Shown here in pieces: positions 1-13,796 of a stretch of DNA of 64,000 bases. A model generated the notes under the pieces. It worked only from the letters and a program-made list of their open reading frames with translations. It did no database searches and was not told where the DNA came from. Made by a program: the position numbers and the translations under genes. The stretch comes from Salinispirillum sp. LH 10-3-1 (GTDB taxonomy: Bacteria; Pseudomonadota; Gammaproteobacteria; Pseudomonadales; Natronospirillaceae): assembly GCF_030643825.1 (NCBI RefSeq), contig NZ_CP101717.1, positions 2,997,673 through 3,061,672 of the forward strand, given 5' to 3'. How positions within the stretch are numbered: the first letter of the stretch is position 1; every line of letters starts with the position of its first letter.

Positions 1-2965
<2,965 letters not shown>

Positions 2966-3091
2966 ATAACTGCCTCAGAGCTAGTTAATGATCAGGGCGT
3001 CGTCGCGCGACGCCCGAATTACATGTTGTTGCCTAACGCCACAGCGTTTGGTCCGACCCCATCCGTGGGGACTTCCGGATAGCTTGCGCTA

Positions 3092-6000
3092 TCAGTCGTG
3101 CTCCAGCTCGATATCGATACCCAGTGAACGGATTTCTTTGATCAGTACGTTGAAAGACTCAGGCATGCCTGGCTCCATCCGGTGATCACCGTCGACGATG
3201 TTTTTGTACATCTTCGTCCGGCCGTTCACGTCATCCGACTTAACGGTGAGCATTTCTTGCAGGGTATGGGCGGCGCCATAAGCTTCCAGCGCCCACACTT
3301 CCATTTCCCCGAAACGCTGACCACCGAACTGTGCCTTACCACCCAGCGGCTGCTGCGTGACCAGACTGTACGAACCAGTCGAGCGGGCGTGCATCTTGTC
3401 GTCAACCAAGTGGTTCAACTTCAACATGTACATGTAGCCAACCGTCGTTTCACGTTCAAACGGCTCACCAGTACGACCATCCCACAGCTGAATCTGACCA
3501 GAGCTTGGCAATTCAGCCAACTCAAGAAGTGCTTTCACTTCGTGCTCTTTAGCACCGTCAAAGACAGGCGTACTGACCGGCAGTCCGCCGCGCAGGTTAC
3601 CGGCCAATTCCATCACTTCGCCATCGGTTAATTCATCGATGTTTTCGTGACGGTAGGTCTCGCCTACGGTGTTGTAGATTCGATCCAGATACTGACGTAC
3701 TTCGCTCACCGCACGCTGCTCACGCAACATGTCGTTGATGCGCTCGCCAATACCCATTGCGGCTGCACCCAGGTGCGTCTCAAGGATCTGACCAACGTTC
3801 ATCCGCGACGGTACACCCAATGGGTTCAGTACCAGATCAACCGGGTTACCTTTTTCGTCGTATGGCATGTCTTCAATCGGCACGATGTTAGAGATAACAC
3901 CTTTGTTACCGTGACGACCAGCCATCTTGTCACCGGGCTGAATGCGACGCTTAACGGCAAGATAAACCTTAACGATTTTCAACACACCCGGTGCCAAATC
4001 ATCGCCAGAAGTCACTTTACGGCGCTTGATTTCAAAGCGACGCTCTTGATCTTCTTTGGTTTCCTTCAGCTGCTGCTCGGCGTTCTCCAGGGCTTCAGCT
4101 TTCGCTTCTTCTGCCAGACGCAGAGTAAACCAGTCAGCGTGTGGCAATTCTGCCAATGCTTCTTTGGTCAGCTTGGTGCCTTTAGCAATACCAGCACCGC
4201 CATTAACCGTTGCGCCTTCCAGCACGTTAGCCAGACGCTCAAAGGTTGCTTGTTCAATAATCTTGTACTCGGCTTTCAAGTCCTTACGGAACTCGTCCAG
4301 CTGCTGCTTTTCAATGGCCTTCGCACGGGCGTCTTTTTCTACGCCGTCACGTGTGAATACCTGAACGTCAACGACCGTACCGCGCATGCCGCCTTTAACA
4401 CGCTGAGAAGTGTCTTTAACATCGGACGCTTTCTCACCGAAAATGGCGCGCAACAGCTTCTCTTCTGGAGTCAGTTGAGTTTCGCTTTTCGGCGTTACCT
4501 TACCCACCAGAATGTCACCAGGACCTACTTCAGCCCCGACGTATACGATACCGCTTTCGTCCAACTTACTCAGCGCAGACTCACCCACGTTCGGGATGTC
4601 GCCGGTAATTTCTTCAGGCCCTAACTTGGTGTCACGCGCAATACAGGTCAATTCCTGAATGTGCACCGTAGTCAGGCGGTCTTCCTTCACAACACGCTCT
4701 GAAATCAGAATCGAGTCTTCGAAGTTGTAACCGTTCCAAGGCATGAACGCGATGCGCATGTTCTGACCCAACGCCAGTTCACCCAGATCGGTCGATGGAC
4801 CATCGGCCAAAATGTCTCCACGCTCAACCTGATCACCCTGATTCACGATCGGGCGTTGGTTGATGCACGTGTTTTGGTTAGAACGCGTGTATTTGGTGAG
4901 GTTGTAGATATCCACACCGGCTTCCGCGCCTTCTACTTCGCTGTCGTTAACACGTACAACGACACGGGTCGCGTCTACGGTTTCAATCACACCACCACGA
5001 CGGGCTACGGCACAGACGCCGGAGTCACGGGCTACAGTTCGCTCGATACCGGTACCCACTACAGGCTTTTGCGCCCGCAAAGTAGGTACGGCCTGACGTT
5101 GCATGTTCGAACCCATCAAGGCCCGGTTGGCGTCATCGTGCTCCAAGAATGGAATCAAGGCTGCAGCAACAGACACCACCTGACGCGGTGATACGTCCAT
5201 CAAGTCAACGGAATCGACCGGCGCCAGAGTGAATTCACCCTTGTGACGAACCTGTACGAATTCACCTTGAATCTTCTGCTTGTCGTCCATCGGCACATTG
5301 GCCTGGGCGATCACGTGCTTACCTTCATCAATAGCGGACAGATAGACGATTTCCGGCGTCGCAACACCGTTTTTCACTACCCGATAAGCTGTTTCAAGGA
5401 AGCCGTAATGGTTGGTACGCGCATAGGTTGCCAACGAATTGATCAAACCGATGTTTGGACCTTCCGGCGTTTCGATAGGACATACACGTCCGTAATGCGT
5501 TTGGTGTACGTCACGTACTTCAAAACCTGCACGCTCACGCGTCAAACCGCCCGGCCCCAACGCAGAAACACGACGCTTGTGCGTCACTTCTGACAATGGG
5601 TTGTTTTGGTCCATAAACTGCGACAGCTGGCTCGATCCAAAGAACTCTTTAACGGCAGCCGCAACCGGCTTCGCGTTGATCAAGTCTTGTGGCATCAGGC
5701 CTTCGCTTTCCGCCAGCGACAAGCGCTCACGAACTGCACGTTCCACACGCACCAAACCAACACGGAATTGGTTTTCGGCCATCTCGCCAACCGAACGCAC
5801 ACGACGGTTACCCAAGTGGTCGATGTCGTCCACTTCGCCTTGGCCGTTACGGATATCAATCAGCGTTTTCAGTACTGCCGTAATATCTTCTTTACTCAGG
5901 ATACCGCCGCCTTCGTCGTCTTCACGACCCAGTCGACGGTTAAACTTCATGCGGCCTACTTTACTTAAATCATAACGCTCAGAAGCGAAGAAGAGGTTTT

Positions 6001-7171
6001 CAAACAACGCTTCTGCTGATTCTTTCGTTGGTGGCTCGCCGGGGCGCATCATGCGGTAGATTTCTACCAACGCTTCGAGGCGTGTAGAAGAAGGATCTAT
6101 GCGCAGTGTTTCAGACACATACGGGCCACAATCCAGCTCGTTCGTGTACAACACATGAATTTGCTCAGCACCGGACTCACGCAGCTTCTGCAACAGATCT
6201 GCGGTAATTTCGGTGTTGCACGCGGCAATGATCTCACCTGTTTTGGTATCAACAAAGTCTTTGGCCAACGTCTTGCCCACGATGTATTCGTCTGGCACGT
6301 TGATCTGCTTGATACCGGCTTTTTCAATTTGACGCACGTGACGCGCAGTGATACGACGACCGGCTTCAATGATGACATTGCCGTCATTGTCGATGATGTC
6401 GAAGCTGGCGTTCTCGCCTTTCAACTGATCTGCGTTGAACGTCATCTGATACAGGGCGTCGCCTTTGCGAAACTCGACGGTATCAAAGAACATGTCCAGC
6501 ATTTGCTGGTTTTCATAACCCAATGCGCGCAACAAGATGGTTGCCGGCAACTTACGGCGACGGTCGATACGGACAAACACGTTGTCCTTAGGATCGAACT
6601 CAAAGTCTAGCCAAGAGCCACGATATGGGATCACCCGAGCAGAGAACAACAGCTTACCGGATGAGTGAGTTTTACCGCGATCGTGGTCAAAAAATACGCC
6701 CGGTGAACGGTGCAACTGGGACACGATAACGCGCTCAGTACCGTTAACAACAAAGGTACCGTTTTCAGTCATCAGGGGAATTTCACCCATGTAGACTTCT
6801 TGTTCTTTAATATCTTTAATGGCTTTGGATGAAGATTCTTTGTCATAAATGACCAGACGAACCTTGACCCGCAGCGGAGCTGAATAGGTAACACCGCGCA
6901 ACTGGCATTCTTTTACATCGAATGCTGGCTCGCCGAGCCGGTAGCTTACGTATTCGAGTGATGCGTTACCGGAATAACTGGTGATAGGAAAAATGGACTG
7001 AAATGCCGCATGCAAACCAATTTCCTGAGCGCCTTCGGCCTCGGGATCGGACTGCAAGAATTTGCGGTAAGAGTCCATCTGAATCGCAAGCAGATAAGGC
7101 AATTCCATCACGGGTGGAATTTTTCCAAAATCCTTACGAATACGTTTTTTCTCGGTATAAGAGTAAGCCAT
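3092..7171 (-). CDS. rpoB: RNA polymerase subunit beta
   Basis: A 1359-residue protein, full length for the family (about 1342-1360). It forms one half of the RNA polymerase active cleft and carries the rifampicin-binding pocket; the cluster [20 protein letters not shown] and the following [13 protein letters not shown] lie at about residues 505-540. The C-terminal part contains the conserved MAGRHGNKG and [20 protein letters not shown] segments that contact RpoC and the promoter. The start is the ATG at 7169-7171 ([16 protein letters not shown]). It lies downstream of rplL, from which it is separated by a strong attenuator-like hairpin, and upstream of rpoC. Confidence 0.99.
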   Translation of the reverse strand: MAYSYTEKKRIRKDFGKIPPVMELPYLLAIQMDSYRKFLQSDPEAEGAQEIGLHAAFQSIFPITSYSGNASLEYVSYRLGEPAFDVKECQLRGVTYSAPLRVKVRLVIYDKESSSKAIKDIKEQEVYMGEIPLMTENGTFVVNGTERVIVSQLHRSPGVFFDHDRGKTHSSGKLLFSARVIPYRGSWLDFEFDPKDNVFVRIDRRRKLPATILLRALGYENQQMLDMFFDTVEFRKGDALYQMTFNADQLKGENASFDIIDNDGNVIIEAGRRITARHVRQIEKAGIKQINVPDEYIVGKTLAKDFVDTKTGEIIAACNTEITADLLQKLRESGAEQIHVLYTNELDCGPYVSETLRIDPSSTRLEALVEIYRMMRPGEPPTKESAEALFENLFFASERYDLSKVGRMKFNRRLGREDDEGGGILSKEDITAVLKTLIDIRNGQGEVDDIDHLGNRRVRSVGEMAENQFRVGLVRVERAVRERLSLAESEGLMPQDLINAKPVAAAVKEFFGSSQLSQFMDQNNPLSEVTHKRRVSALGPGGLTRERAGFEVRDVHQTHYGRVCPIETPEGPNIGLINSLATYARTNHYGFLETAYRVVKNGVATPEIVYLSAIDEGKHVIAQANVPMDDKQKIQGEFVQVRHKGEFTLAPVDSVDLMDVSPRQVVSVAAALIPFLEHDDANRALMGSNMQRQAVPTLRAQKPVVGTGIERTVARDSGVCAVARRGGVIETVDATRVVVRVNDSEVEGAEAGVDIYNLTKYTRSNQNTCINQRPIVNQGDQVERGDILADGPSTDLGELALGQNMRIAFMPWNGYNFEDSILISERVVKEDRLTTVHIQELTCIARDTKLGPEEITGDIPNVGESALSKLDESGIVYVGAEVGPGDILVGKVTPKSETQLTPEEKLLRAIFGEKASDVKDTSQRVKGGMRGTVVDVQVFTRDGVEKDARAKAIEKQQLDEFRKDLKAEYKIIEQATFERLANVLEGATVNGGAGIAKGTKLTKEALAELPHADWFTLRLAEEAKAEALENAEQQLKETKEDQERRFEIKRRKVTSGDDLAPGVLKIVKVYLAVKRRIQPGDKMAGRHGNKGVISNIVPIEDMPYDEKGNPVDLVLNPLGVPSRMNVGQILETHLGAAAMGIGERINDMLREQRAVSEVRQYLDRIYNTVGETYRHENIDELTDGEVMELAGNLRGGLPVSTPVFDGAKEHEVKALLELAELPSSGQIQLWDGRTGEPFERETTVGYMYMLKLNHLVDDKMHARSTGSYSLVTQQPLGGKAQFGGQRFGEMEVWALEAYGAAHTLQEMLTVKSDDVNGRTKMYKNIVDGDHRMEPGMPESFNVLIKEIRSLGIDIELEHD

Positions 7172-7262
7172 TTAGCGTTCCCCAGCTCACATTAGTGGAC
7201 GGTTCGTTGGGACTTGCGTCCGGCCTTCAAAATGAAGGAAAAAGCGTTTATCCCAGAACGGC

Positions 7263-7292
7263 AAAAAGGCTGGCGTCGAAACGACGCCAGCC
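7263..7292 (-). terminator. rplL-rpoB attenuator hairpin
   Basis: A perfect 11-bp stem (7268-7278 with 7282-7292, GGCTGGCGTCG) with a three-base loop is followed on the minus strand by five Ts (7267-7263). It lies between rplL and rpoB. A partial terminator at this position is well known in Escherichia coli, where it lowers rpoBC transcription relative to the ribosomal protein genes. The same role is inferred here. Confidence 0.8.
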
Positions 7293-7326
7293 AGTGCGTT
7301 CTGATCATTCCTGTTCAGGGGAATGA

Positions 7327-7701
7327 TTACTTCAGCTCTACAGTCGCGCCAGCTTCTTCCAGCTTCGCTTTCAGAGCGTCTGCGTCGGCTTTAGAAACAC
7401 CTTCTTTGATAGTAGCAGGAGCGCCATCTACCATAGCTTTAGCTTCTTTCAGGCCTTCGCCAGTGATTTCACGAACCACTTTGATTACGTTTACTTTCTT
7501 CTCACCAGCAGAAGCCAGAACTACGTCGAATTCTGTTTGCTCTTCAGCGGCAGCAGCGCCAGCAGCAGGAGCAGCAGCAACCGCTACAGCAGCTTGAGCA
7601 GAAACGCCGAACTTCTCTTCCATTGCTTCAACAAGAGCAACAACGTCCATTACAGACATGTCAGCAATTGCATTCAAGATATCGTCTTTAGACAAAGCCA
7701 T
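7327..7701 (-). CDS. rplL: 50S ribosomal protein L7/L12
   Basis: A 124-residue acidic protein, the usual length for L7/L12, the stalk protein that recruits translation GTPases. The N-terminal dimerisation region ([20 protein letters not shown]) is followed by an alanine-rich hinge at about residues 36-55 and by the C-terminal factor-binding domain ending in VELK. I chose the ATG at 7699-7701 because GGAG lies at a good distance upstream; an in-frame codon five residues earlier only extends into that site. The gene follows rplJ by 41 bp, as expected for the L10-L12 stalk pair. Confidence 0.98.
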   Translation of the reverse strand: MALSKDDILNAIADMSVMDVVALVEAMEEKFGVSAQAAVAVAAAPAAGAAAAEEQTEFDVVLASAGEKKVNVIKVVREITGEGLKEAKAMVDGAPATIKEGVSKADADALKAKLEEAGATVELK

Positions 7702-7742
7702 TTCAAAAATCTCCAATAAGTCTATTCAAGCAGCAAGTAAAA

Positions 7743-8270
7743 TCAGGCTGCTTTCTTCTGTTCTGCAACAGCATTGACAACGCGAGTAACCTTGGTAGGT
7801 ACCTCGTTGAAAGTGCGTACCAGTTTGGTAATTGGTGCCAGCATGACATTGGCCAACATGCCCAGCGCTTGGTCGCGCGTAGGCAGATTTGCCAAACGGT
7901 CAATTTGATCAGCACCCAGTAACTCACCACCAACCGACAACGCTCTGACTTCAAATTTGTCATTCGCTTTCGCGAAATCTTTGAACAGGCGAGCCGCCGC
8001 ACCAGGATCTTCCATTGAGAAAGCCAACAGAGTAGGTCCGGTGAAGGAGTCGGTTGCGCTCTCAAACTCTGTGCCAGCAACAGCACGACGAGCCAAGGTG
8101 TTGCGCGTTACGCGCATGTACACATTGTTCGCCCGTGCTTCAGCACGCAACTTGGTCATGTCTGAAACAGACACACCGCGCGCATCGGCGACCACGAGTG
8201 AGTGAGCAATGGCAGCTACCTTATTAACTTCGGCGACAACAACTTTCTTGTCTTCGAGTCTAAGTGCCAC
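7743..8270 (-). CDS. rplJ: 50S ribosomal protein L10
   Basis: A 175-residue protein matching L10, which anchors L12 dimers to the ribosome and, as the L10-L12 complex, represses its own leader. The N-terminus reads [18 protein letters not shown] and the C-terminal helix that binds L12 is at about residues 135-165. The start codon is GTG (8268-8270), supported by a GGGAG ribosome-binding site eight bases upstream; no ATG fits. It is preceded by a 182-bp leader that probably holds the autoregulatory L10-L12 binding site. Confidence 0.97.
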   Translation of the reverse strand: MALRLEDKKVVVAEVNKVAAIAHSLVVADARGVSVSDMTKLRAEARANNVYMRVTRNTLARRAVAGTEFESATDSFTGPTLLAFSMEDPGAAARLFKDFAKANDKFEVRALSVGGELLGADQIDRLANLPTRDQALGMLANVMLAPITKLVRTFNEVPTKVTRVVNAVAEQKKAA

Positions 8271-8452
8271 GTTACTTCTCCCATTATTCGATCCGAGGAC
8301 CGAGTTAGCGTTTAACGGCCAGTAACCAGCTCAAAAAATGAGTGGGCTTCACCGTCTGCGTAGGAAATTAAGGTTTTGCCTAAGCATTGCCACCTACGGT
8401 CTTTGACAGCCCCGACTGAACTCAAGGTTCAGTCCGAGCCCCAAAGTTCGTT
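8271..8452 (-). promoter_or_regulatory. rplJ leader, probable L10-L12 autoregulatory region
   Basis: This 182-bp gap separates rplA from rplJ. Just after the rplA stop there is a hairpin with an 8-bp stem (GACTGAAC, 8414-8421 with 8427-8434) and a five-base loop. In Escherichia coli the equivalent leader binds the L10-L12 complex and controls translation of rplJL. Position and structure support the same role, but the L10 binding motif itself was not aligned. Confidence 0.5.
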
Positions 8453-9148
8453 TTAAACGACCAGTGAACTCTGATCCACGGTGACACCAGGACCCATGGT
8501 AGAGGACAGAGTGATCTTCTTCAGATAAACGCCTTTCGCATTGGCTGGCTTCAATTTCTTAAGCTCAGCAATCAGTGCTTCGGCATTTTCTTTAATAGCG
8601 TTTGGCTCGAATGCAACCTTACCAATACTGGCGTGGATGATACCGTTCTTGTCAGTACGGAAACGCGCCTGACCGGCTTTAGCATTCTTAACAGCGGTAG
8701 CAACGTCAGGCGTTACTGTACCTACTTTAGGGTTTGGCATCAGGCCACGTGGACCCAAGACTTGACCCAGCTGACCAACGACACGCATAGCGTCCGGCGC
8801 GGCAATAACCACACCAAAGTCCAGGTCGCCGCCTTTCATCGTTTCAGCCAAATCTTCCATACCAACAGCGTCTGCACCGGCTGCCTTAGCAGCTTCAGCT
8901 GCAGCGCCCTGCGCAAATACGGCGATACGTACATCTTTACCAGTGCCGTGCGGCAACACAGTGGCGCCACGTACGTTCTGATCTGATTTACGCGCATCAA
9001 CACCCAGGTTGATGGAGATATCAACAGACTCAGCAAATTTTACGGTAGACAGTTCTTTCAACAACGCCACTGCTTCTTCAACAGGGTACGCTTTCATTGA
9101 ATCAACTTTCTCAGCAATCAGGCGAGCGCGCTTAGTTAACTTAGCCAT
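8453..9148 (-). CDS. rplA: 50S ribosomal protein L1
   Basis: A 231-residue protein of the usual L1 length (about 230-234). It binds 23S rRNA at the mobile L1 stalk and, in other gammaproteobacteria, represses translation of rplKA. Family segments include the N-terminal [17 protein letters not shown], the central [18 protein letters not shown] and the C-terminal [17 protein letters not shown]. Its ATG (9146-9148) overlaps the rplK stop codon (TAA, 9148-9150), so the two genes are probably translationally coupled. Confidence 0.98.
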   Translation of the reverse strand: MAKLTKRARLIAEKVDSMKAYPVEEAVALLKELSTVKFAESVDISINLGVDARKSDQNVRGATVLPHGTGKDVRIAVFAQGAAAEAAKAAGADAVGMEDLAETMKGGDLDFGVVIAAPDAMRVVGQLGQVLGPRGLMPNPKVGTVTPDVATAVKNAKAGQARFRTDKNGIIHASIGKVAFEPNAIKENAEALIAELKKLKPANAKGVYLKKITLSSTMGPGVTVDQSSLVV

Positions 9149-9582
9149 TATTCAACACCCTCCACATTGATACCCATGCTACGTGCCGTACCAGCGATGG
9201 TGCGCACTGCGGCATCCATGCTACCTGCCGTTAAATCAGGCTCTTTGGTCGTGGCAATCTCTTCCAACTGAGCACGTGACAGCGTAGCCACCTTGTCAGT
9301 ATTAGGACGAGCAGAACCGCTCTTCAGGCCGGCTGCTTTTTTCAGCAAAACAGACGCTGGAGGGGTCTTGGTGATGAATGTGAAGCTGCGGTCGCTGTAT
9401 ACTGTGATCACAACAGGGATCGGCAAGCCGGGTTCCATGCTCTGAGTTTCAGCGTTGAACGCCTTACAGAATTCCATGATGTTCACACCGTGCTGACCCA
9501 ATGCAGGACCAACTGGTGGAGACGGGTTCGCCTTACCGGCGGCCACTTGCAGCTTAATATAAGCATTAATCTTCTTAGCCAT
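9148..9582 (-). CDS. rplK: 50S ribosomal protein L11
   Basis: A 144-residue protein of standard L11 length. It binds the GTPase-associated region of 23S rRNA and is needed for RelA activation and factor turnover. The N-terminal proline-rich segment ([20 protein letters not shown]) and the C-terminal RNA-binding domain ending [14 protein letters not shown] are typical. The ATG is at 9580-9582, preceded by a GAGAGGAAG ribosome-binding site. It is the first gene of rplKAJL and ends in a one-base overlap with rplA. Confidence 0.98.
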   Translation of the reverse strand: MAKKINAYIKLQVAAGKANPSPPVGPALGQHGVNIMEFCKAFNAETQSMEPGLPIPVVITVYSDRSFTFITKTPPASVLLKKAAGLKSGSARPNTDKVATLSRAQLEEIATTKEPDLTAGSMDAAVRTIAGTARSMGINVEGVE

Positions 9583-9664
9583 AACTTCCTCTCAAGGGTG
9601 CAAACGCCTTTCGGCTCCCCATTTAACAACTAATACCCGCTAGCCAAGGACTAGCAGGTACTCA

Positions 9665-10192
9665 TTAAACTTTTTCGACTTGCGTAAACTCGAGTTCTAC
9701 CGGCGTGGAGCGACCAAAGATCGTGACCGACACATGCAGGCGACTCTTCTCATAGTTCACTTTCTCAACCGTGCCATTGAAGTCGGCAAACGGACCGTCG
9801 ATAACACGTATTGCCTGACCCGGCTCGTACACCGTCTTCTGGGTCGGCTTTTCAGCGCCGTCTTTCACGCGCTGCAGGATAGCATCCGCCTCACGTGACG
9901 TGAGTGGCGCTGGCTTGTCTGATGTACCGCCGATGAAGCCCAAAACACGTGGCGTACCCTTTACTAGGTGCCAGCTGGCTTCGTTCATATCCATTTCTAC
10001 GAGCACATAACCCGGATAAAACTTACGCTCGCTCTTGCGTTTCTTGCCGTCTTTAACTTCAACGACACTTTCCGTCGGCACGAGAATTTCACCAAAGGCG
10101 TCCTGCATACCATGCAACTCCACACGCTCCTGGAGCGTGCTAGCCACACGTTTTTCGTAGCCTGAATAGGCATGTACCACGTACCAACGCAT
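9665..10192 (-). CDS. nusG: transcription termination/antitermination factor NusG
   Basis: A 175-residue protein. The N-terminal NGN domain ([16 protein letters not shown], residues 2-17 and onward to about 115) binds RNA polymerase and the C-terminal KOW domain (from about residue 125, with [16 protein letters not shown]) binds Rho or ribosomal protein S10. A TTG one codon upstream is in frame, but the ATG at 10190-10192 is the natural start. The gene lies 15 bp downstream of secE and upstream of rplK. Confidence 0.97.
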   Translation of the reverse strand: MRWYVVHAYSGYEKRVASTLQERVELHGMQDAFGEILVPTESVVEVKDGKKRKSERKFYPGYVLVEMDMNEASWHLVKGTPRVLGFIGGTSDKPAPLTSREADAILQRVKDGAEKPTQKTVYEPGQAIRVIDGPFADFNGTVEKVNYEKSRLHVSVTIFGRSTPVELEFTQVEKV

Positions 10193-10207
10193 CAACGCCT
10201 TCCTTTC

Positions 10208-10576
10208 TTAACCGATAAACAAGCCGATCAAATAACTGATCAGCATATCAAATAACCAAAGCATCAAGGCAACCAGCAAAACAACCACCAACACCAACAG
10301 CGTGGTCTGTGTTGTTTCATTACGATTCGGCCAGATTACCTTACGCAATTCAGTCCAGGCTTCTTTTCTGAACTGATTAAACTTTCGCCCGCGCAGCGTT
10401 GTCATTGCCACAACCGCCGCCACCAGAACGACCGCAATCACACCAATGGCGCGATACAGCAATCCGACGTCAGTAAAGTAGCCGTTGCCGAGCACCGCGA
10501 TCACGAGAAGCGCAATGACGACAAGCCACTTTAGGGCATCTAAAGCTCCGCCTTTGTTCGCAGCCTGAGTAGCCAT
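10208..10576 (-). CDS. secE: preprotein translocase subunit SecE
   Basis: A 122-residue inner-membrane protein with three predicted transmembrane segments (about residues 12-30, 38-57 and 95-117), as in the longer SecE proteins of gammaproteobacteria. The conserved cytoplasmic amphipathic segment WTELRKVIWPNRNETTQTT precedes the third helix and contacts SecY. The frame stays open upstream into the tRNA-Trp region, but the ATG at 10574-10576 (MATQAANKGG) with TCAAGGAATC upstream is the sensible start. It sits between tRNA-Trp and nusG. Confidence 0.95.
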   Translation of the reverse strand: MATQAANKGGALDALKWLVVIALLVIAVLGNGYFTDVGLLYRAIGVIAVVLVAAVVAMTTLRGRKFNQFRKEAWTELRKVIWPNRNETTQTTLLVLVVVLLVALMLWLFDMLISYLIGLFIG

Positions 10577-10609
10577 GTTGATTCCTTGAGATAAAAATGG
10601 TGCAAAAAA

Positions 10610-10685
10610 TGGCAGGCCAGGAGGGACTCGAACCCCCAACCCTCGGTTTTGGAGACCGATGCTCTACCAATTGAGCCACTGGCCT
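10610..10685 (-). tRNA. tRNA-Trp (anticodon CCA)
   Basis: A 76-nt cloverleaf on the minus strand with an encoded CCA end. The anticodon loop reads CTCCAAA, giving anticodon CCA for the UGG codon. The T-arm contains GTTCGAG. The gene lies between tuf and secE, its usual place in this operon. Confidence 0.97.
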
Positions 10686-10693
10686 GCACCACT

Positions 10694-10727
10694 CGATCGG
10701 GCGGCGGATAGTACCCCGACCCGATCG
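10694..10727 (-). terminator. hairpin between tuf and tRNA-Trp
   Basis: An 8-bp inverted repeat (CGATCGGG, 10694-10701 with 10720-10727) lies between the tuf stop codon and tRNA-Trp. No clear T-run follows, so it may be a processing signal or a weak terminator and not a true end of transcription. Confidence 0.35.
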
Positions 10728-10750
10728 ATTTTGCAAATGGTAAGGAAGGA

Positions 10751-11947
10751 TTACTCGATAATTTTCGCTACAACGCCCGCACCAACGGTACGGCCACCTT
10801 CACGAATGGCGAAACGCAGGTTGTCTTCCATCGCGATCGGCGCGATCAGAGTGACTTCCATCTTGATGTTATCACCAGGCATAACCATCTCAACGCCTTC
10901 TGGCAGCTCACAGCTTCCGGTCACGTCAGTGGTACGGAAATAGAACTGTGGGCGGTAGCCTTTGAAGAATGGCGTGTGACGACCACCTTCTTCTTTGCTC
11001 AACACGTATACTTCCGCTTCGAACTTGGTGTGCGGAGTAATAGTACCTGGCTTAGCCAATACCTGACCACGCTCTACGTCGTCACGCTTAGTACCACGCA
11101 ACAAAGCACCTACGTTCTCACCGGCACGACCTTCGTCGAGCAGCTTACGGAACATTTCTACACCGGTTACGATGGTCTTAGTGGTATCACGGATACCAAC
11201 GATTTCCACTTCGTCGCCAGTCTTAACAATACCGCGCTCGATACGGCCAGTTACTACCGTACCACGACCCGCGATTGAGAAAACGTCTTCCACAGGCATC
11301 AGGAACGGCTGGTCGATAGCACGCTCTGGCTCAGGAATGTACTCGTCCAGAGTCTCTACCAGCTTCTTAACCGCTGTAGTACCCATTTCGTTGTCATCAC
11401 GACCTTCCAGCGCCATCAGCGCAGAACCGATGATGATCGGCGTGTCGTCGCCTGGGAAATCGTACTGTGACAGCAAGTCACGGATTTCCATTTCTACCAG
11501 CTCCAACAACTCAGCGTCGTCTACCATGTCCGCTTTGTTCATGAATACAACGATGTACGGTACACCTACCTGACGAGACAACAGGATGTGCTCACGCGTC
11601 TGAGGCATTGGGCCGTCAGCTGCTGAACAAACCAAGATAGCGCCGTCCATCTGAGCCGCACCGGTGATCATGTTTTTAACATAGTCAGCGTGGCCTGGGC
11701 AGTCTACGTGGGCGTAGTGACGTGCTGGTGAATCATACTCAACGTGTGAAGTAGCGATCGTGATACCACGAGCGCGCTCTTCAGGTGCGTTGTCGATTTG
11801 ATCGAATGCACGCTGCTCACCTGTACCCCAAACGTCAAAACAAACGCGCGTCAACGCGGCTGTCAGGGTGGTTTTACCGTGGTCAACGTGACCGATGGTG
11901 CCCACGTTCAGGTGGGGCTTGCTACGCTCAAAGGTTGCCTTTGACAT
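10751..11947 (-). CDS. tuf: elongation factor Tu
   Basis: A 398-residue translation GTPase that delivers aminoacyl-tRNA to the ribosome. The GTP-binding motifs are all present: GHVDHGKT (about residues 19-26), DCPGH (about 82-86) and NKAD (about 137-140). The frame continues 48 codons upstream through tRNA-Thr, but the ATG at 11945-11947 ([20 protein letters not shown]) after an AGAGGCAGG site is the real start. It is cotranscribed with three upstream tRNAs, the tufB arrangement of Escherichia coli. Confidence 0.98.
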   Translation of the reverse strand: MSKATFERSKPHLNVGTIGHVDHGKTTLTAALTRVCFDVWGTGEQRAFDQIDNAPEERARGITIATSHVEYDSPARHYAHVDCPGHADYVKNMITGAAQMDGAILVCSAADGPMPQTREHILLSRQVGVPYIVVFMNKADMVDDAELLELVEMEIRDLLSQYDFPGDDTPIIIGSALMALEGRDDNEMGTTAVKKLVETLDEYIPEPERAIDQPFLMPVEDVFSIAGRGTVVTGRIERGIVKTGDEVEIVGIRDTTKTIVTGVEMFRKLLDEGRAGENVGALLRGTKRDDVERGQVLAKPGTITPHTKFEAEVYVLSKEEGGRHTPFFKGYRPQFYFRTTDVTGSCELPEGVEMVMPGDNIKMEVTLIAPIAMEDNLRFAIREGGRTVGAGVVAKIIE

Positions 11948-12018
11948 AAAACCTGCCTCTCTTAATGTATTTTCTAGCCTACATAATAAAAGACAGGCCA
12001 AATGCCTGTCGTTTAAAC

Positions 12019-12093
12019 TGGTGCTCACGACGCGATTTGAACGCGTGACCTCTCCATTACCAATGGAGTGCTCTACCACTGAGCTACGCAAGC
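12019..12093 (-). tRNA. tRNA-Thr (anticodon GGT)
   Basis: A 75-nt cloverleaf with encoded CCA. The anticodon stem CTCCA/TGGAG encloses the loop TTGGTAA, giving anticodon GGT for threonine. It lies directly upstream of tuf. Confidence 0.97.
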
Positions 12094-12102
12094 ATAACTA
12101 TT

Positions 12103-12176
<74 letters not shown>

Positions 12177-12189
12177 GAGCATGGAAAAT

Positions 12190-12273
12190 TGGTGGAGGGG
12201 GGCGGATTCGAACCACCGAAGCTTGCGCGGCAGATTTACAGTCTGCTCCCTTTAGCCACTCGGGAACCCCTCC
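12190..12273 (-). tRNA. tRNA-Tyr (anticodon GTA)
   Basis: An 84-nt class II tRNA with a long variable arm and encoded CCA. The anticodon loop CTGTAAA gives GTA for tyrosine. It is the first gene of the tRNA-tuf transcription unit. Confidence 0.97.
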
Positions 12274-12285
12274 GAACGGTTGCGA

Positions 12286-12314
12286 ATTTTCCACATAGTG
12301 CCCTGACCTGTCAA
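12286..12314 (-). promoter_or_regulatory. sigma-70 promoter of the tRNA-tuf operon
   Basis: On the minus strand a perfect -35 TTGACA (12309-12314) is followed after 17 bp by a weaker -10 GAAAAT (12286-12291), placing the start just upstream of tRNA-Tyr. The sequence upstream of the -35 is A/T-rich and could act as an UP element. The -10 matches only four of six consensus bases. Confidence 0.6.
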
Positions 12315-12405
12315 GAAAAATTTCTTTCTTAACAACTACTTAGGCTGTTGCACCAAGATGCTGCTATGCCGTGCTACGTCAAACCGGCCGCCATAGTACC
12401 AGCTG

Positions 12406-13077
12406 TCAGGAATTTTGCAACCAACCACAGTCCGCTTGACGCAATACAATGTCCGGCAAGCTCGCCGCGACGGTACGAACAGTGTTCTCGCTGACCAGCC
12501 CAGCCTGCTCTGGCGCTGCTTGTATCCACCAAGTCGCTGTCGTCCGCTGTATCTCTCGCAGCATGGCATTTTGGCCTTCCGCTGCTAAGCGATCACGCAG
12601 GCCCTGGGCGTTATCCCGACTACGGAAGTAGCCCAACGAAATGGCATTACGGAATTCTCCTTCGGACACCAAAAAGCTTTCGACATTTGCCTGCGCCAAG
12701 ACCCTCAAGCCGCGCTCGGCTTCTGCCGTCGTTGAAAACGGAGGAATATAAACCCACCAAAGAGGCGCATCAGGGACCGCCGCTTCAACGACTGTCGTTG
12801 TTATTTCAAGTCCGGCGAGACGATCGCGTACTCCAACCGCGTCTTGACGCGCAGCAAAGCGACCAATAAAAGCACATTGCTGCTCGGGCGAGCTAGCGCC
12901 CCCACGCGGCACGGCCAAGTTGGTAGAGGCGATGCTCTCTGCCAACTTAATATTATTGTGAGCCAAAGCAGGAGCACTCGATGATACCACTGCACCTATT
13001 TGGTCACGCGGCACAAAAAGGTACCAAGCCGCCAACAGCAGATTAAAGCCCAATAACGTAATCGCTATCCACCGCAT
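12406..13077 (-). CDS. SPOR-domain membrane-anchored protein
   Basis: A 223-residue protein with a single N-terminal membrane anchor (WIAITLLGFNLLLAAWYLFV, about residues 3-22) and a C-terminal region (about 130-205) resembling a SPOR domain, which binds denuded peptidoglycan at division sites. The segment SLGYFRSRDNAQGLRDRLAA is the usual SPOR-type signature. Its start overlaps the end of coaX by 13 bp, so the two are translationally coupled; a SPOR protein downstream of coaX is also found in pseudomonads. The exact role is unknown. Confidence 0.75.
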   Translation of the reverse strand: MRWIAITLLGFNLLLAAWYLFVPRDQIGAVVSSSAPALAHNNIKLAESIASTNLAVPRGGASSPEQQCAFIGRFAARQDAVGVRDRLAGLEITTTVVEAAVPDAPLWWVYIPPFSTTAEAERGLRVLAQANVESFLVSEGEFRNAISLGYFRSRDNAQGLRDRLAAEGQNAMLREIQRTTATWWIQAAPEQAGLVSENTVRTVAASLPDIVLRQADCGWLQNS

Positions 13078-13796
13078 GTTTTATTCATTCCTGTTTGCTC
13101 GTACCAAAAATGCAACCCATTGAACACCAAATCCGCGACTACTTGCGCGCCTGGCAGCGCACTGATCAAGCGCGTCGCATCGCCACCAGTCACCACAATA
13201 GCAAGATCCGTACGCTGATTCCGGTAACGTTCGACAATTCCTACAATACTCTCCAACCAAGCGTTAGCAACAGCCTCAGCGGTTTGTTTACCGCTCTGCA
13301 ATTGCGGCTGTTCAGGCTGCGTAAACCGCATTTGCGTATTACCTAAGAGACTATCAAACCAGGTCCGATAACCTGGCAGTATCCAACCACCCTGATGATG
13401 AGTGCCGTCAAGGAAGTCGATGGTCACGGCCGTACCCGCATCAATCACCATCACCGACGGGTTCATTCGTGCCAGCGACAACCAACCCAGCAATGCCATC
13501 CAGCGATCATAGCCCAGTGCGGCCGTATCATAGTCGCTCGTTAATAAAGAACTAGGAAAGGTGCCCGCGGAATGCCACTCTATATCGGCCCCTGCCGCGC
13601 GCAATTGCGCCACGACAGCCGCATGACCGACACTGACCACCAACACGCATTTACTCGCCCGTAAGGCGCGGAGGAACTCGTCAGGCATGACAAATGAGGC
13701 AAGCTTAGACGAGAACTGACCACGCGCAGAGCCGCATTGCCAATGGACAAAACTATTGCCAACATCGATCAGCATACGCTCAGCGCGCTCGAACAC
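13065..13796 (-). CDS. coaX: type III pantothenate kinase
   Basis: A 243-residue ASKHA-fold kinase that phosphorylates pantothenate, the first step of coenzyme A synthesis. Visible motifs are LIDVGNSFVHW near the N-terminus, GYDRWMALLG, VIDAGTAVTIDFLDG with the catalytic acid, and VTGGDA near the C-terminus. I chose the GTG at 13794-13796 because a strong GGAGG lies eight bases upstream; the ATG at 13775 has only a weak site. The start lies 17 bp inside birA, so translation is coupled to it. Confidence 0.93.
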   Translation of the reverse strand: MFERAERMLIDVGNSFVHWQCGSARGQFSSKLASFVMPDEFLRALRASKCVLVVSVGHAAVVAQLRAAGADIEWHSAGTFPSSLLTSDYDTAALGYDRWMALLGWLSLARMNPSVMVIDAGTAVTIDFLDGTHHQGGWILPGYRTWFDSLLGNTQMRFTQPEQPQLQSGKQTAEAVANAWLESIVGIVERYRNQRTDLAIVVTGGDATRLISALPGAQVVADLVFNGLHFWYEQTGMNKTCGG